A stretch of 64,000 bases of DNA, taken from Paraburkholderia hayleyella (GTDB lineage Bacteria; Pseudomonadota; Gammaproteobacteria; Burkholderiales; Burkholderiaceae). The notes under the pieces were generated by a model. The model made no database searches, was not told where the DNA came from, and saw nothing but the letters and a program-made list of their open reading frames with translations. The DNA lies in contig NZ_QPES01000001.1 in assembly GCF_009455685.1 (NCBI RefSeq), forward strand, positions 744,001 through 808,000. Direction: 5' to 3'. Both the position numbers and the translations under genes were made by a program. Of this stretch, positions 1 through 7,476 are shown one piece after another. The number at the start of each line of letters is the position of its first letter. Within the stretch, counting starts at the first letter, position 1.

Positions 1-1000
1 AGTAGTTCGCCATCCTGGGTTGCGCCGTCGCGGTTGCCGTCGCGCCAGATACGCAAGGAGGACCAGACCGAATCGTTGTGGTCGATGATGCCGTCTTTGT
101 TGAAATCGAACTCGCGCAGCGCTTCAAAGCCGTTCGCGGCGAGCGTGCCATTGGCGAGTTGCGTGAAATTGCTGAAGAGTTCGGCGCCGGTGTCGATCAG
201 GCCATTGTGGTTGCGGTCGAGGACGAGCAGGCCGTCGCCGGTGCTGATCCAGCCGGTGTGGGTGCGGCTGCCTTCGCCGGCGAAATAGTCCAGAGTGCCT
301 GGTCCAGGTCGGTGCCGAGTTTGCTGCCGAATAAAGCCCCTGCCGCACCGCCCACGCCAACGGCAAGTAACAACAGAATCCCTGCAAGAGTGGAGCCGAC
401 AGAAGCGGCAAACAATGCTCCAATTGCCACACCGCTAGTCGCCCCAAGCTCCGCTCCCTGAAGCGAACCAGCTATCCCTCCAATTACTCGGACAACCTCG
501 CTCCAATCATGCGTACTCCGCCCCCTGTCCATAGCAAAGCTGAGCGTCATGATATCCACCAGCTTGTTTGCCCGGCCTAACGCTGTACCCGCGGCAGCGA
601 AACCACTGACCGGCCGTACCTCGCATACCCGGCTTCACCACCACGGCTTAATCTGGCCGCACTTTCCAGCATCGTGTTTGCTGTTGATTTAAGGAGCGCT
701 TTTACCGCTGTTGACTGGACGCGAGTTGCCATTGCGTCAATCCGCTGCCCGTATTTCCCGGTTGCATCTACCAGCTTTTGGCCTACCGCCGCATAGTCAA
801 CATCATGAACGGCCTCGTCGCTTCAGAACCTCACCCGCACCACCGCTACCTGCGGTCTATATATCACCTATATTGTCATTCCGAATAAACTCGATCGCCG
901 CCCTAATATCATCATCGGAAATAAAAATCGGTTGAGCAGGAGAAGCAGGTGACTTATTAGATTCTCCCATCAAAATCTGCTTATCAGTCAACGCAGGCAT
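1..1000 (-). pseudogene. Decayed gene for a large calcium-binding, effector-like protein (incomplete at window edge)
   Basis: Read on the minus strand, coding sense runs from about 1000 to the window edge but changes frame several times. The first frame (1000 to 857) ends in TAG. A second block at about 822-590 carries a helical stretch. A third at about 634-300 carries a hydrophobic glycine/alanine-rich segment that looks membrane-inserting. The last block (about 297 to 1) has three EF-hand-like loops: DRNHNGLIDTGAE, DFNKDGIIDHND and DGNRDGATQDGE. Such loops recur in the C-terminal parts of large RTX-like or effector proteins of Burkholderia-type bacteria (family knowledge). At least three breaks separate the blocks, so no full product is expected. 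The rest of the gene lies left of the window. The specific toxin family is not identified. Sequencing indels could mimic some of the breaks. Confidence 0.6.
857..1000 (-). CDS. 47-residue ORF, surviving first segment of the decayed effector gene
   Basis: The ATG at 1000 lies behind a strong ribosome-binding site (AAGGAAGG, 4 nt upstream). The frame reads MPALTDKQILMGESNK and ends ISDDDIRAAIEFIRNDN plus four residues before TAG at 857. The same frame continues past the stop for about 17 codons, so this is probably the N-terminus of a longer protein cut by a nonsense mutation. The start overlaps the end of the upstream membrane-protein gene by 13 nt, which suggests translational coupling. No function can be assigned. 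Confidence 0.4.
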   Translation of the reverse strand: MPALTDKQILMGESNKSPASPAQPIFISDDDIRAAIEFIRNDNIGDI

Positions 1001-1545
1001 AAAACCTTCCTTAAATAATACTCACTAGATACAAAAAATCCGTATGATGCCATGAACCAGAGAAAAAACATTCCTCCCGATGTAAAAGCCAAGATTAGCC
1101 TTGAGTGCAGCATCGCCGCAAAGATACCTGATTTTGGATCGCCCAAAGTATTTGCATCAAACGCCAGTGCCAAAATCATAAAAAACATGATAAAGCTAGC
1201 TTGTCGCATGTGGCCAGTTATATTGCGATTTCTCACCCTTATTTCTCGATTAACCGTGCTGATTAAATACAGAAATAACCCTCCGCCCCATGCAAACCAA
1301 AAAGATAAGCCATAGCTCACCAGCAATGAAAATGGAAATGATGACCTCTCCGAAAAATCTTTAACTACGGGCAAAACAAGCCCAATTTTTGCAAGACTCT
1401 GGGCCAGACTATTCTCGGGAATCTGATCTGGCAATAGCACAGCTAGAGGAACAATTACAAATACTCCAAGCCAGATAATTCGCCAGAAAGTTTGAGTGTA
1501 GAACTCAACAGTCTTTTTATTTAACTCTTTTATAATGAAATTCAT
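988..1545 (-). CDS. Four-helix integral membrane protein, candidate immunity/accessory protein
   Basis: This 185-residue protein has about four hydrophobic segments, near residues 20-40, 70-95, 113-130 and 150-173, so it should sit in the inner membrane. It shares a spaced pattern (PDQIPEN, then FPF about 30 residues later, and a C-terminal YYLRKVL-like end) with the frameshifted gene at 2994-3598, so the two are paralogues. Its 3' end overlaps the start of the decayed effector gene by 13 nt. A small membrane protein coupled to an effector is a common arrangement for immunity or accessory proteins; that role is inferred from context. The family was not recognised. The ribosome-binding site is weak. 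Confidence 0.55.
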   Translation of the reverse strand: MNFIIKELNKKTVEFYTQTFWRIIWLGVFVIVPLAVLLPDQIPENSLAQSLAKIGLVLPVVKDFSERSSFPFSLLVSYGLSFWFAWGGGLFLYLISTVNREIRVRNRNITGHMRQASFIMFFMILALAFDANTLGDPKSGIFAAMLHSRLILAFTSGGMFFLWFMASYGFFVSSEYYLRKVLCLR

Positions 1546-1687
1546 ACTCTCAGTCTTTCATCCTGTTTCTATATTTTTCTTAGTCTAAAAATAACGCCGC
1601 TCAGATAAAATAGAAGTATCTTTGCTAAACTTATAATTTTGCTTGGATGAAACAAGCTATTTATTGAGTCAGTCATGTTGCATTTGA

Positions 1688-1858
1688 TTAAGTGAGTAAG
1701 CCGGAAAATGAATCATCGGCATTTTTAAAGCCGGTTTTTGACAAAATTTGATAGGGGCATAAACTGGTGAATGATAAATAATTATATGCGCCAGTGACAT
1801 TTCCATTGTCAATCTGATTTTTCCAGTAATTTAATGTTTGAAGTGGTGAGTTTTTCAT
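1688..1858 (-). CDS. 56-residue ORF, probable N-terminal remnant of an effector gene
   Basis: The ATG at 1858 has an excellent ribosome-binding site (AAAAAGGAGA, 6 nt upstream) and overlaps the 3' end of the lipoprotein gene. It reads MKNSPLQTLNYWKNQ and continues with GNVTGAYNYL before stopping at 1688. The strong start and short length suggest the beginning of a longer gene that was truncated. The N-terminal pattern (a helix, then a GAYNYL segment, then a DSFSG segment) resembles the start of large calcium-binding secreted proteins, but this is recall-based and weak. About 140 nt without a clear gene separates it from the membrane-protein start at 1545. Confidence 0.4.
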   Translation of the reverse strand: MKNSPLQTLNYWKNQIDNGNVTGAYNYLSFTSLCPYQILSKTGFKNADDSFSGLLT

Positions 1859-2627
1859 TGCAAATCTCCTTTTTGATTTTTTCTCGTCTAAATGAAACAA
1901 TTAGTTCAGATATTTTTTGTTGAATATTTTCCCAATGCTCAAGATTTTCTTTTGCATAACGCACATCAACAATTGCTTCAATCTCCGGGACTATAAAAGT
2001 GTGATCGCATATTTCTGGCGGATTACTTCCGTCTCCGCATTCAATATAAGTTGATTTTTTATCATGATCATAAAATATTTCTTTTCTTCCTAGCTTGCTA
2101 TTTGGATTGACGGGTTTAAAACTTTTTTCATGTTGCAGCCCAAAAAATAGCCCTGGCTGAAATCGTGTTTCTTCTATATTTATACTAAGATCAATATATT
2201 TTTTGAACCATGCAGCTGGAGTCTGATTTTTTGAGTTTTGCCAAGGATTTATACCGACAGTAATCCATTCTAGACGTTGAGTTTTTTCGCCACTCCTCCC
2301 CAGCCAGCTAGCCTGATTAGATCTATTCAGCGGGGCAAAATCAGGATAATGCAGCAGCAAGCTAAATGACTCAATTGGCACATCTGGTCCTGGCGCATGC
2401 CGAACTGGAGGATTACTCCATATTTCGTCTCCTTTGTATTGCACTGGGAAGAATTTGTATTCAGCCGGAATTATGACCTGAATACCGTTGATACTACCTA
2501 TTCCCGGCTGTGCAGTATGGTTGTCTATTTTATCTTTGCATCCGGCAAATATAAAAACTGTTGCCAGGCCAATTGCCATTAAAAAATTATTTATCTCAGA
2601 ATAATTTTTATTACTTACTTTTATCAA
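1809..2627 (-). CDS. Lipoprotein, candidate periplasmic immunity protein (copy A)
   Basis: This 272-residue protein has an N-terminal hydrophobic segment ending in a lipobox (FIFAGC, Cys about residue 30), so it should be lipid-anchored and face the periplasm. The start is TTG: the codon at 2627 follows a GGGAGA ribosome-binding site and no in-frame ATG fits. It is a close paralogue of 3783-4541; both keep the segments PAEYKFFPVQYKGDEIW and HAPGPDVPIESFSLLLHY almost unchanged, while the C-terminal halves diverge. Copy A is about 20 residues longer and runs into the next ORF. A duplicated lipoprotein with a conserved N-terminal half and variable C-terminal half, beside effector fragments, suggests immunity proteins to related periplasmic effectors; this is inference. 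Composition is AT-rich compared with the core genes. Confidence 0.6.
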   Translation of the reverse strand: MIKVSNKNYSEINNFLMAIGLATVFIFAGCKDKIDNHTAQPGIGSINGIQVIIPAEYKFFPVQYKGDEIWSNPPVRHAPGPDVPIESFSLLLHYPDFAPLNRSNQASWLGRSGEKTQRLEWITVGINPWQNSKNQTPAAWFKKYIDLSINIEETRFQPGLFFGLQHEKSFKPVNPNSKLGRKEIFYDHDKKSTYIECGDGSNPPEICDHTFIVPEIEAIVDVRYAKENLEHWENIQQKISELIVSFRREKIKKEICNEKLTTSNIKLLEKSD

Positions 2628-2757
2628 AACTGCATCTCCCTATAAATGTATTTTTTGCTGTAAATATATTTCATGGGGGAATTTACATGATTGTCATCTT
2701 TTTGTATGTCGGAAAATATGGAAATGTATTTATGAATTTTCCGATAATATTATTCAA
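1878..2757 (-). repeat. Direct repeat copy A of a segmental duplication (about 0.88 kb)
   Basis: The lipoprotein gene plus about 130 bp upstream of it is repeated at 3790-4672 in the same orientation. Upstream of the TTG start the two copies are nearly identical, including a short shared tail reading KFINTFPYFPTYKKMTIM that ends before each lipoprotein gene. Similarity is highest in the promoter-proximal part and falls toward the 3' end of the lipoprotein. Boundaries were set by eye and are accurate to about 15 bp. Confidence 0.7.
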
Positions 2758-3045
2758 ACTGCATAACGACATTGAAAATATCTCAGCGAGTTGCGTGAGG
2801 GTAAGTAGTTCGCCATCCTGGGTTGCGGCGTTGCGGTTGCCATCGCGCCAGATACGCAGGGAGGCCCAGCACCTCGTATTCCGCAAAGGTGTACTTTTTT
2901 CTTTTTTAATGTAGTCAAATATATTAATTAACCCTGTATATGCACCCAGCCATATATCAGATGAGCTGTCGGCAACTTGAGAAATTATTGAGTTTATATT
3001 TTTCCAGCCTTGACCATAAACCTCTTCAATTTTATGCGCACACAT
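2683..3045 (-). pseudogene. Chimeric 120-codon ORF joining three unrelated pieces
   Basis: The frame starts MCAHKIEEVYGQGWKN. At about 2872 it switches abruptly into SLRIWRDGNRNAATQDGELL, the EF-hand-like end seen at 1-65 of this window. It finishes in the KFINTFPYFPTYKKMTIM tail that precedes both lipoprotein genes. The middle block of about 62 nt is a near copy of window positions 1-65. This mosaic is best explained by recombination or deletion between effector genes that left N-terminal, calcium-binding and C-terminal scraps in one frame. Its start overlaps the 3' end of the frameshifted membrane-protein gene. It may be expressed, but no function is proposed. Confidence 0.5.
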
Positions 3046-3598
3046 GAAACAATCTTTCTTAATGAATGGTTAATGACAAAAAAGACTCCTAGTGATGGCA
3101 GCCAGAAACACATAAAAATCATTACTGAAAAAATAGCCAGTGCAATTCTATATTCAAATATCAATACAACCCATCGCGCCATCCGATAATTTTCGGGGGA
3201 TTTGATATATTCATAAACATAAAAATTGCAGCAAGACCAATAAAAAAAGATCCTTTCTGCCTCCAGTTAAGCAAATCCACTTTTTCCCGTATCGATTTAT
3301 ATCGAATGAAACTGGTGCATGTCAAAAATCCAGCAATCAATCCGAATGCTGCCCCTCCAAACAAACTTGATGACAAAGCGAATGGAAATTGCGCCACATC
3401 TGAGTAGGCTTTAATTATTGGAATTGCACGACTAACATCATAAAATTGACGTGCCCATTCATTTTCAGGCACTTGTCCCGGGGAAAACAAAGAAATGAAA
3501 AATATTAGGAAAGCAAAAAAATAGAAATTTATTTTTATAATTTTCCTTTTTTCGCTGTCGCTTATTTTTATTTTTCTTGAGCATTCTTTTCCTACCAT
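2994..3598 (-). pseudogene. Frameshifted membrane protein, paralogue of the gene at 988-1545
   Basis: The likely start is the ATG at 3598 behind GGGGTAGAG; the frame can be extended to 3712 but that part looks unrelated. It encodes a membrane protein with segments near the N-terminus and middle and the motif PGQVPENEWARQF, matching PDQIPEN in the 988-1545 protein. The first frame stops at 3161 (…GWRDGLY). An overlapping frame from about 3182 to 2994 carries the missing last membrane helix and the ending HSLRKIV, which aligns with YYLRKVL of the paralogue. One indel near 3165-3185 therefore splits the gene. Without it the product would be about 200 residues. Either a real inactivating mutation or a sequencing error is possible. 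Confidence 0.6.
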
Positions 3599-3782
3599 GG
3601 CTCTACCCCCAGTCAATATTAAAGTTTCATTTGTCATGCATTCAAAAAAAGAGGCCCTTGCGAAGAGAATAACTCCACCGGGCAGGAACTCAGTTACCGG
3701 CTCGCTGAGCATTGTTCATAACCGATGCCAACGTCATATCATCAACTAATGCTTCGACACCGATAATTTTTATTGGAATTTC

Positions 3783-4541
3783 CTATTTAAATTTTTCTCG
3801 CTTAAATGAAGCCAGGCGCTCAATTATATTTTTTTGAATATTTTTCCAATTATCAAGATTTTCTTTTGCATAATTTATATGAACGATTGCTTCAATTTCT
3901 GGGGCTATGAAAGTTTGGTCGCATATTTGGGGGGAGTTTTTTCTGCTTCCGCACTCTATATAAGTTGTTTTTTTCTCGACATCGAAAAATATCTCTTTTT
4001 TGTCTATATTTTTATTCGGATTGGTAATTTCAAAATTTTCCCCGCGAGATAGCTCAAAAATCAACCCTGGCTGCAAATGAATTTTTTCTATATTGATGCA
4101 GCGGGCAATATATTCTTTAAACCACATTGATGGGCTCTGATTTTTTGGATTTTGCCAAGGATCTATACCAACAGTAATCCACTCAACACGTCGTGCCCGC
4201 CCACCATTTAGCCCCAGCCAGCTAGCCTGATTAGATCTATTCAGCGGGGCAAAATCAGGATAATGCAGTAACAAGCTAAATGACTCAATTGGCACATCTG
4301 GTCCTGGCGCATGCCGAACTGGAGGGTTAATCCATATTTCGTCGCCTTTGTATTGTACTGGGAAGAATTTGTACTCAGCCGGAATTACAACCTGAATACC
4401 GTTGATACTACCTATTCCCGGCTGGGCAGTATGACTATCTATTTTATCTTTGCATCCGGCAAAGATAAAAACCGTTGCCAGGCCAATTACCATTAAAAAA
4501 TTATTTATCTCAGAATAATTTTTATTACTTACTTTTATCAA
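3783..4541 (-). CDS. Lipoprotein, candidate periplasmic immunity protein (copy B)
   Basis: This 252-residue paralogue of the lipoprotein at 1809-2627 has the same TTG start, the same GGGAGA ribosome-binding site and the same lipobox (FAGC). The first ~120 residues are nearly identical to copy A. From about residue 115 onward substitutions accumulate, for example SRGENFEITNPNKN against QHEKSFKPVNPNSK. It ends at TAG at 3783. The same frame then continues for about 30 codons (IPIKIIGVEALVDDMTLASV and on) to a TGA near 3710, which is another scrap of lost coding sequence. An immunity role is inferred from duplication, periplasmic anchoring and neighbouring effector debris. The family name is unknown. 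Confidence 0.6.
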   Translation of the reverse strand: MIKVSNKNYSEINNFLMVIGLATVFIFAGCKDKIDSHTAQPGIGSINGIQVVIPAEYKFFPVQYKGDEIWINPPVRHAPGPDVPIESFSLLLHYPDFAPLNRSNQASWLGLNGGRARRVEWITVGIDPWQNPKNQSPSMWFKEYIARCINIEKIHLQPGLIFELSRGENFEITNPNKNIDKKEIFFDVEKKTTYIECGSRKNSPQICDQTFIAPEIEAIVHINYAKENLDNWKNIQKNIIERLASFKREKFK

Positions 4542-4672
4542 AACTGCATCTCCCTATAAATGTATTTTTTTGCTGTAAATATATTTCATGGGAGAATTTA
4601 CATGATTGTCATCTTTTTGTATGTCGGAAAATATGGAAATGTATTTATGAATTTTCCGATAACCTTATTCAA
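3790..4672 (-). repeat. Direct repeat copy B of the segmental duplication
   Basis: This is the second copy of the lipoprotein-plus-leader segment described at 1878-2757, in the same orientation about 1.9 kb away. Its right edge abuts the IS3-family transposase remnant, so the insertion element may have truncated whatever effector gene lay upstream of this copy. Confidence 0.7.
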
Positions 4673-4860
4673 TTATCGATTTTCGTTGCGCTGAAAAACT
4701 ATCCCGTCGAATCCGCATTGCTTCCTTGAGCATGTGAATCACGCGCTCGACCATACCGTGCTGCTGCGGGCAATGTGGCGTGGTGAATTCCTGGCGCAAC
4801 CCATAACGGCACACCAGGGCCGCGTAGACGAGACTCGTAAAGACACAACTCGAGTTGTGT
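4665..4860 (-). mobile_element. IS3-family transposase remnant (C-terminal part of the integrase core)
   Basis: The minus strand encodes VFTSLVYAALVCRYGLRQEF followed by TPHCPQQHGMVERVIHMLKE. This is the segment of IS3-family (IS2-like) OrfB around the catalytic Glu (GMVERV). The frame is cut on both sides: it has a stop just before the expected SDNG motif near 4866, and it runs out at a stop at 4665 where the duplicated lipoprotein leader begins. No terminal inverted repeats were found, so the element is dead. It marks past insertion at the edge of the AT-rich patch. Confidence 0.7.
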
Positions 4861-4899
4861 CACTTCTTATCAGCAGGAACAGCTTCGACACGGCGTACG

Positions 4900-5100
4900 A
4901 CAGGGTCGTGGGCACTTTAGTCGCAGAAGAACATCATTTCAGGCTGAAGCGCACGATTGGCTTCGCTGCCGAGCATAAGCCGGACGCGTCCTTGCCGCCG
5001 GTGTGTTCCGGGAACTGACTTGTCCCGATATATCAGCCCGGAGGGCTGGAGCACGTCGGCCACTTGGAGGCGGATCATCTCGAATGATAGAAGCTAGGGT
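4900..5100 (-). pseudogene. Possible tyrosine-recombinase (phage integrase) fragment
   Basis: One minus-strand frame reads LLSFEMIRLQVADVLQPSG and then diverges into arginine-rich sequence before a stop near 4919. The EMIRLQVADVL stretch resembles the conserved helix of tyrosine recombinases (GLRISE…LRVADV), but no catalytic Arg-His-Arg-Tyr set is present. This is weak recognition of a short piece. The surrounding 4870-5210 stretch shows no intact gene. Confidence 0.25.
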
Positions 5101-5212
5101 TTCGGCGCCGCGCGAAAATTTCTAAGAATTTGATTTTTATGAAGTTATTTTGCTGGGAGCGTTCTATTTTCTATCCGCTAACTTCTGCAGTCTCGGTGGA
5201 CATGCGCGACTG

Positions 5213-5251
5213 AAGCAACGTACGTCACCTAACTCAAGCAACGTACGTCAC
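5213..5251. repeat. Two direct copies of a 16-bp motif, 23 bp apart
   Basis: The 16-mer AAGCAACGTACGTCAC occurs at 5213-5228 and 5236-5251. Each contains the palindrome ACGTACGT. It lies just beyond the 3' end of the aminotransferase gene (stop at 5265, minus strand). Two helically near-phased copies could be a protein-binding site or a transposon scar; nothing decides between these. Confidence 0.6.
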
Positions 5252-5264
5252 ATGTCATGACCGC

Positions 5265-6521
5265 TTACGCGCCTTCCGAGCGGAACTTCGTCAAGAATCG
5301 GGAAAGTCGGTCCACGCCTTCATCGAGTCGATCGTGCGCGCTCGCATAACACCAGCGCAGATATCCTTCGCCTTCGGGGCCGAAGGCAATCCCCGGCGCA
5401 AGGCCAAGACCGCCATTGGCCGCGAGATCCTTGCAAAAGGCCAAGCTGTCTGACACGTCGCGGACGCGGAAGAATGTATACATCGCTCCCGGCGCACGAC
5501 CCGCCAACTCGACACCTGGGACTTCCTGCAAGCGCTGCGCCAGATAATCGCGGGCCAACCGCAAGCGCGACACGGTTCGCGCGATGAAAGGCTCACCGTG
5601 CTCGATCGCGCACTGTGCCGCAGCTTGCACGAATCCCGGCGTACAGGTGTTGCTGTATTCGATCAGCTTACCGATTTCGGGCAAAAGATCGCGTGGCACT
5701 ACCAGCCAGCCCACGCGCCACCCCGTCATCAGCCAGGCCTTGGAAAAGGAGTTGCAACTGATCACTCGGTCGCCCGCTTCGGAAATGTCCAAGAACGTCG
5801 GCGCCACAGCACCGTCGTAGTAGTAACGATCGTAGACATCATCTGAGATGATCCAGATGCCGTGTTTGCGGCAATGCTCGAGCACGACCCGCTGGTCTTG
5901 CGCAGACATGACCCAGCCCGTCGGATTGTTAGGTGAGTTCACGAGCAGCGCTCGCACGCCGGGCGTCAGTGCCTTCAGCAAAGCATCGAGATCGAGATGC
6001 CAGCCACTGGCGGAAAAAGTGAGTCCGATGGTGCTAACCCGCGCACCCAATACCTTCGGCATCTCTACCAGATTCGGCCAAAGCGGCGTCACGGCAACCA
6101 CATGATCCCCATGACCGACGATCGCCTGCACAGCGGTCATCAGGGCCGAAGTGCCGGAACTGGTAACGGCGATGTTCTCGACATCACGCTTACCGTGCAT
6201 GGCACTCACATAAGTGGCCAACCGCTCTCGTAATGACGGCACTCCGAGCGTCTGGACATAGAACGTTTGCCCCGAGGCAATGTGGGCGACGGCGGCATCG
6301 CTGAAAACTTTCGGCGTCGGCTCATCAGGCTCACCGAACCAGAACGGCAGTACATCGGCGCGGCCCATGCCGGCATTGGCCACTTCTCGAATCTTGGACG
6401 ACCGCAGTGTCTGCACGCCAGGGCGCGCGTGCAGCCCCGACCAGTCGGTGGAATTGTCTGACGTCATATTCATCGTATTCATGTAGGAAAGGGAGTCGAT
6501 GGGTGTGCCGGTCACTGGCAT
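5265..6521 (-). CDS. Pyridoxal-phosphate aminotransferase, class I/II (fold type I)
   Basis: The 418-residue protein has the usual layout: a substrate-binding N-terminus (FGEPDEPTP about residue 62), the cofactor-contact segment NSPNNPTG (about residue 195), ISDDVYDRY (about 225), and the Schiff-base lysine in SFSKAWLMTGWRVGW (Lys about 261). It should move an amino group between an amino acid and a 2-oxo acid in the cytosol; the substrate cannot be read from sequence. The annotated start overlaps the aldolase stop by 10 nt, so both genes probably share one transcript, divergent from the Lrp-type regulator. Met14 or Met17 are alternative starts. An aminotransferase feeding a 2-oxo acid to an aldolase is a plausible pathway, by inference. 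Confidence 0.85.
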   Translation of the reverse strand: MPVTGTPIDSLSYMNTMNMTSDNSTDWSGLHARPGVQTLRSSKIREVANAGMGRADVLPFWFGEPDEPTPKVFSDAAVAHIASGQTFYVQTLGVPSLRERLATYVSAMHGKRDVENIAVTSSGTSALMTAVQAIVGHGDHVVAVTPLWPNLVEMPKVLGARVSTIGLTFSASGWHLDLDALLKALTPGVRALLVNSPNNPTGWVMSAQDQRVVLEHCRKHGIWIISDDVYDRYYYDGAVAPTFLDISEAGDRVISCNSFSKAWLMTGWRVGWLVVPRDLLPEIGKLIEYSNTCTPGFVQAAAQCAIEHGEPFIARTVSRLRLARDYLAQRLQEVPGVELAGRAPGAMYTFFRVRDVSDSLAFCKDLAANGGLGLAPGIAFGPEGEGYLRWCYASAHDRLDEGVDRLSRFLTKFRSEGA

Positions 6522-7306
6522 GCAGTTTTAAATTGCGCGCGGGCCTGACGCACACCGCGAGCGAGCCACACCACATCCGAATGCAGGGCGATGAAGCTCA
6601 CGCCCTGCTTCCGGTACGCTGCAGCCTCTTCGGCGCTGCCGGCAAAGATGCCGACGGCCTTGCCGGCGGCCCTGCACACGTCAATCACAACAGATACGGC
6701 CTTGCGAACTTCAGCATGCCCGGTCTCTCCCAGGTATCCCAGGCTTGCGGCCAGATCTGCTGTGCCGACAAACAGGCAGTCTGCGCCGGGCAGCGCAGCA
6801 ATCGCCTCGACGTTGCGCAACGCTTCGGCCGATTCGATCTGCAGGATCGCGCAAGATTGCGCGTTCGCCTGACTGATGTAATTGGGATTCTGGCCAAAGG
6901 TACCCGCACGCACCAAGCCGGCAACACCCCGCACTCCGCCATTTCCGTTCAGTGGAAAGTGCATGGCGTTGATCGCTCGCTGCGCGTCCTCGACGGTATC
7001 GATATTCGGGAAGACGACGGTTTGCACGCCGCAATCCATCGCGCGCTTGACCTGAACCGGATCGTTGTCCGCCACTCGTACCGCTGCACAGGTTGACGCA
7101 CCGTTAGCGCGTGCCGCATCAATCGCCTGCAATTGCAGCATCAGGCTCGCCACATCGTTCGGTGCGTGCTCCATGTCCACGACCAACCAGTCAAAACCGC
7201 AATGCGCGACCGTTTCGGCGACTGCCGGACTGGCAAGCATCAACCAACATCCCTCTGAAGGGGCTAACGCCTTCAGTGCCTTTTTGATCGGGTTTGAAAT
7301 TTCCAC
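6512..7306 (-). CDS. HpcH/HpaI-family aldolase
   Basis: The 264-residue protein of the HpcH/HpaI class II (metal-dependent pyruvate) aldolase family has DWLVVDMEHAPND (about residue 36), the basic strand AAVRVADNDPVQVKRAMDCG, and the metal-site segment ILQIESAEAL followed by FVGTADLAASLG. These enzymes split 4-hydroxy-2-oxo acids into pyruvate and an aldehyde in the cytosol. I chose the GTG at 7306 (reads VEISNPIKKAL) because GGGAGA lies 5 nt upstream and family members start here; the frame stays open to 7366. It is the first gene of a pair with the aminotransferase, divergent from an Lrp/AsnC regulator 170 bp away. Substrate unknown. Confidence 0.85.
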   Translation of the reverse strand: MEISNPIKKALKALAPSEGCWLMLASPAVAETVAHCGFDWLVVDMEHAPNDVASLMLQLQAIDAARANGASTCAAVRVADNDPVQVKRAMDCGVQTVVFPNIDTVEDAQRAINAMHFPLNGNGGVRGVAGLVRAGTFGQNPNYISQANAQSCAILQIESAEALRNVEAIAALPGADCLFVGTADLAASLGYLGETGHAEVRKAVSVVIDVCRAAGKAVGIFAGSAEEAAAYRKQGVSFIALHSDVVWLARGVRQARAQFKTACQ

Positions 7307-7476
7307 AATGTCTCCCAAATGACTTAAAAAAACAGGGACGTTTTGCAACGCGCAGCTCGTCCTCACCCTGTTGACAAAGTTACACGGACATTCCGGGAAA
7401 AACTTCGGAATTTTTGGCGCGAAAATGTAAGATTTTGGAATAGAATCTAAGTAATTTTTAAAATTTTGAAACGTTT
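7307..7476. promoter_or_regulatory. Divergent promoter region between the aldolase and the Lrp-type regulator
   Basis: This 170-bp AT-rich gap must hold both outward promoters. It contains short symmetric elements: TTCCG…CGGAA around 7391-7411, and ATTTTTGGCGCGAAAAT around 7410-7427. A run of A/T tracts follows up to 7470. Lrp/AsnC proteins usually bind degenerate AT-rich palindromes next to their own gene, so these are candidate operators. A TTGACA at 7370-7375 could be a -35 box, but no convincing -10 box follows at 17 bp. Confidence 0.35.

Noticed and set aside
3599..3712. N-terminal extension of the frameshifted membrane protein
   Set aside because: The start at 3598 has a good ribosome-binding site and matches the length of the paralogue; the upstream part resembles effector debris.
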